Below, piece after piece: positions 62,197 to 64,000 of a DNA stretch of 64,000 bases. Origin of the DNA: CAZJLP01 sp964546955 (GTDB lineage: Bacteria > Verrucomicrobiota > Verrucomicrobiia > Opitutales > Opitutaceae); contig CAZJLP010000014.1 of assembly GCA_964546955.1 (NCBI GenBank), positions 1 through 64,000 on the forward strand, read 5' to 3'. The translations under genes and the position numbers were made by a program. The notes under the pieces are model-generated. The model searched no databases. It was not told the DNA's origin and worked only from the letters and a program-made list of their open reading frames with translations. Positions within the stretch are counted from its first letter, which is position 1; each line of letters begins with the position of its first letter.

Positions 62197-63069
62197 ATGG
62201 CTACATTCAGTCGCTCCGCGCTGCCGGTCGCATCTATCGTATGCGCTCTTCTCCTCGCGCCCATCGCCGAGGCCAAGACCCACCTCAAGATTTCAGCCAA
62301 CACGTTGATTGCTGAATCGTTCGAAAAATGGAACGCCGAGAGTCCCTGGGACAAAGTTGAACGCTATTCCGGAGCTCATGCGAACAGGCCGACGGTCGAC
62401 CTGGTGCTTCAGCTGCAGGCGCTCAAGGCGGGTGGTTTGGACTTCGACTTCGAACTTGTCGTGGGGCCCAACTACGAACGCGCCAAGCTTGAGGTCGTTC
62501 AAGGCAAAGCCGACCTCGCGGCTGAAACAATCTGGGACGACGAGATCGCCGAGAACGCCGATTCTCTGCTCAAAACCGAGCCGATCATCCGCGCAGGCGA
62601 GTTCGAGAAAGGCATTTACGTGCTGCCGGGCAATCAGCAGCTGCTGAAGATCAGCTCGCTGGCGGCACTCCAAGACTCCGTCGGAGCCACTGTTTCAAAT
62701 TGGGCCCTCGACGTCAAAACGGTCGATGCGATGAAAGTCAAAGGCCACGAGAAAGTCGGCAAACTCGAGACCGTGTTCCTCTTGATCGACAAGAAGCGCG
62801 CGGATTTCACGTTGCAGGAGTTTTCCTCGAATGCTGATTTTAGCATCGAAAACGGCGGGATTCGCTTGATTCCCATTCCCAACTGCAAAGTCGGCTTGGC
62901 CGGCAGTCGTTCGTGGATTGTTTCCAAAACATCCGCGCACGCCAAAGAGGTCCATGAGGCCCTGGCTCGCGGCGCCAAGATCCTTCGGGAGAAAGGTATA
63001 ATCGAAAAGGCTTTCAAAGAATGCGGATTCTTCAATCCGCAGACAGCGAGCTGGAAACGGCTATTTTAA
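62197..63069 (+). CDS. Periplasmic solute-binding protein beside a chemoreceptor
   Basis: About 290 residues from ATG 62197 (a GTG at 62185 is less likely): a signal peptide ending AEA, then a type II periplasmic-binding fold (LIAESFEKWNAE, GKADLAAETIWDDE, EKGIYVLPGNQQLLKISSLAAL). It resembles PhnD-like or amino-acid-type binding proteins in length and general order, but no exact family was recognised. There is no ABC permease or ATPase next to it; instead a chemoreceptor gene follows after 11 nt. It may present a ligand to that receptor and not feed a transporter. Confidence 0.78.
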   Translation: MATFSRSALPVASIVCALLLAPIAEAKTHLKISANTLIAESFEKWNAESPWDKVERYSGAHANRPTVDLVLQLQALKAGGLDFDFELVVGPNYERAKLEVVQGKADLAAETIWDDEIAENADSLLKTEPIIRAGEFEKGIYVLPGNQQLLKISSLAALQDSVGATVSNWALDVKTVDAMKVKGHEKVGKLETVFLLIDKKRADFTLQEFSSNADFSIENGGIRLIPIPNCKVGLAGSRSWIVSKTSAHAKEVHEALARGAKILREKGIIEKAFKECGFFNPQTASWKRLF

Positions 63070-63080
63070 CGCTCGCATCG

Positions 63081-64000
63081 ATGCGTAAAAAATCGCGCGG
63101 AGCGAAGAACATCCTCAGGAAGCTCAAGTTGTGCGTGACGATCGTGCTCCTTGGCACGCTTGCGCTCGGCACGGTCGCATTTATGGGCTATTTCAGAGGC
63201 ATTTTCGCACAGAACCTGTTCGAAGGGGTGCAAGGGGTCACGGAAGACATCAACACCGCCCTGAAGACCCGCGAGGCAGAATTCGCAGGGCGCAAAGCAA
63301 CCCTCCACGCCGACTATCTGGGGAGCCTAAATCACGATGTCGGCATTCTGCAGCAGACCATTCCCGGTCCTCTTTGGAACGTCGAGACTGACGCGGCCGA
63401 AGGCATTCTCACTGCTTTCCTGGCCAAACCGGAGATTGCCGCGCTGCGCGTCGACGACGACGGAGGAAAACTGTTTTCTGCAATAGAAAAGAAAAACGGC
63501 AAGATCGCCGTGGTGAAGGAGCTCGAAGGCTTTGCGCCCGCCGGGAAACCGCTGGTCGGCGAGCTTCAGCGCGGGGGCAAAAAGATCGGAACGGTCACAC
63601 TCTTCTACCATGAAGAGCCGCTCACAAAGCAACTCGCGCAAGTCGACGAGGACCTCGATCGCTTTCGCCGCAGCAATGCCAGTTTGACCGAGTCGATCAA
63701 TCACAGCCTGCAAGATACCATCAAGCGCCAGGCGAACAAAATTTTGTTTCTGCGAGTGGTGGAAATGGTCGCCGTTTTTGCGGTGAGCATCATCACGCTC
63801 ACCCTTTTCATTCGTTTTTATGTCGTCCGCCCCCTGCGAACGATGCTGAGCTCCCTCGGGGAAGGCTCTTCCCAGATCGAGGCAGCGGCCACACAGGTTG
63901 CGACCGGCGCGGAGCACTTGGCCGACGGGACTTCAAAGGAAGCCGCCGCGATTCAGGAAACCTCATCCACGGTGGAGGAACTGTCCTCAACCACCAAGCG
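63081..64000 (+). CDS. Methyl-accepting chemotaxis protein, 3' end outside window
   Basis: The frame from ATG 63081 stays open to the end of the window (306 codons). Residues about 19-38 form a first helix, 39-220 a periplasmic sensor region, 228-250 a second helix (VVEMVAVFAVSIITLTLFIRF), then the methylation helix region (SQIEAAATQVATGAEHLADGTSKEAAAIQETSSTVEELSS). A typical HAMP linker is not evident between helix and methylation region. It senses a stimulus at the membrane and controls CheA; the conserved signalling tip lies beyond the window. The binding-protein gene 11 nt upstream suggests an indirect ligand. Confidence 0.9.
   Translation, partial: MRKKSRGAKNILRKLKLCVTIVLLGTLALGTVAFMGYFRGIFAQNLFEGVQGVTEDINTALKTREAEFAGRKATLHADYLGSLNHDVGILQQTIPGPLWNVETDAAEGILTAFLAKPEIAALRVDDDGGKLFSAIEKKNGKIAVVKELEGFAPAGKPLVGELQRGGKKIGTVTLFYHEEPLTKQLAQVDEDLDRFRRSNASLTESINHSLQDTIKRQANKILFLRVVEMVAVFAVSIITLTLFIRFYVVRPLRTMLSSLGEGSSQIEAAATQVATGAEHLADGTSKEAAAIQETSSTVEELSSTTK

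Noticed and set aside
1..64000. tRNA, rRNA and exosortase genes were looked for
   Set aside because: No cloverleaf-like T-loop sequence, rRNA signature or exosortase-like membrane protein was found, although PEP-CTERM proteins imply that an exosortase exists elsewhere in the genome.

Overview
The window is GC-rich, densely packed bacterial chromosome. Several traits point to Verrucomicrobiota, most likely an Opitutaceae-like soil or aquatic bacterium: three secreted proteins end in PEP-CTERM tails of the VPEPSTYGL type, two large secreted proteins end in a C-terminal domain resembling TIGR02597 (a family I know from Verrucomicrobia), there is a FecI/FecR/TonB receptor locus, and several polysaccharide-lyase-like proteins occur. 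This placement is an inference from gene content. No tRNA, rRNA, CRISPR array, prophage or transposase gene was seen.

Layout. 1-4.3 kb: the end of an aa3/caa3-type cytochrome c oxidase operon (subunits I, III, IV and a CtaG-type assembly factor) followed by a GNAT acetyltransferase. 4.4-8.7 kb: a small GhoS/DUF2622-like protein, then a minus-strand Rrf2 regulator plus sulfonate/nitrate-type ABC importer. 9.1-14.3 kb: two paralogous PL7-fold secreted proteins flanking an epoxide hydrolase, a YjbR protein, an ECF sigma factor with a membrane partner, and a VOC protein. 14.6-24.5 kb: an acyltransferase, then a TetR regulator and an RND efflux operon (small ORF, thioredoxin, adaptor, pump, outer-membrane channel), then an inositol-phosphatase-family enzyme. 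24.6-29.6 kb: ECF sigma / FecR / TonB receptor. 29.8-32.6 kb: two unknown exported proteins, a gene remnant and a polysaccharide-lyase-like protein. 32.7-40.7 kb: a TPR protein, a 2148-residue multidomain metallophosphoesterase and a PEP-CTERM protein in one operon. 40.9-48.7 kb: four consecutive genes of unknown role, one coding for a giant protein with a kinase-like C-terminus. 49.3-57.0 kb: PEP-CTERM, DUF4331, TPR, HupE/UreJ-like, TonB receptor and spermidine-synthase-like genes. 57.3-61.9 kb: a PL6 alginate-lyase-like multidomain protein coupled to a PEP-CTERM protein. 62.2-64 kb: a solute-binding protein and a chemoreceptor cut by the window end.

The strongest unexplained signal is a two-gene cassette found twice. 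A large secreted enzyme with a TIGR02597-like tail is followed, with a 3-nt gap or a 4-nt overlap, by a paralogous PEP-CTERM protein of about 205 residues. A third PEP-CTERM gene overlaps a DUF4331 gene in the same coupled way. Other unexplained structure includes dispersed runs of 7-bp repeats in at least seven places (one inside the signal-peptide region of the efflux channel), three copies of an inverted-repeat-ended element of about 124-138 bp, the four-gene kinase-like cluster, and a structured-looking leader before the binding-protein/chemoreceptor pair.
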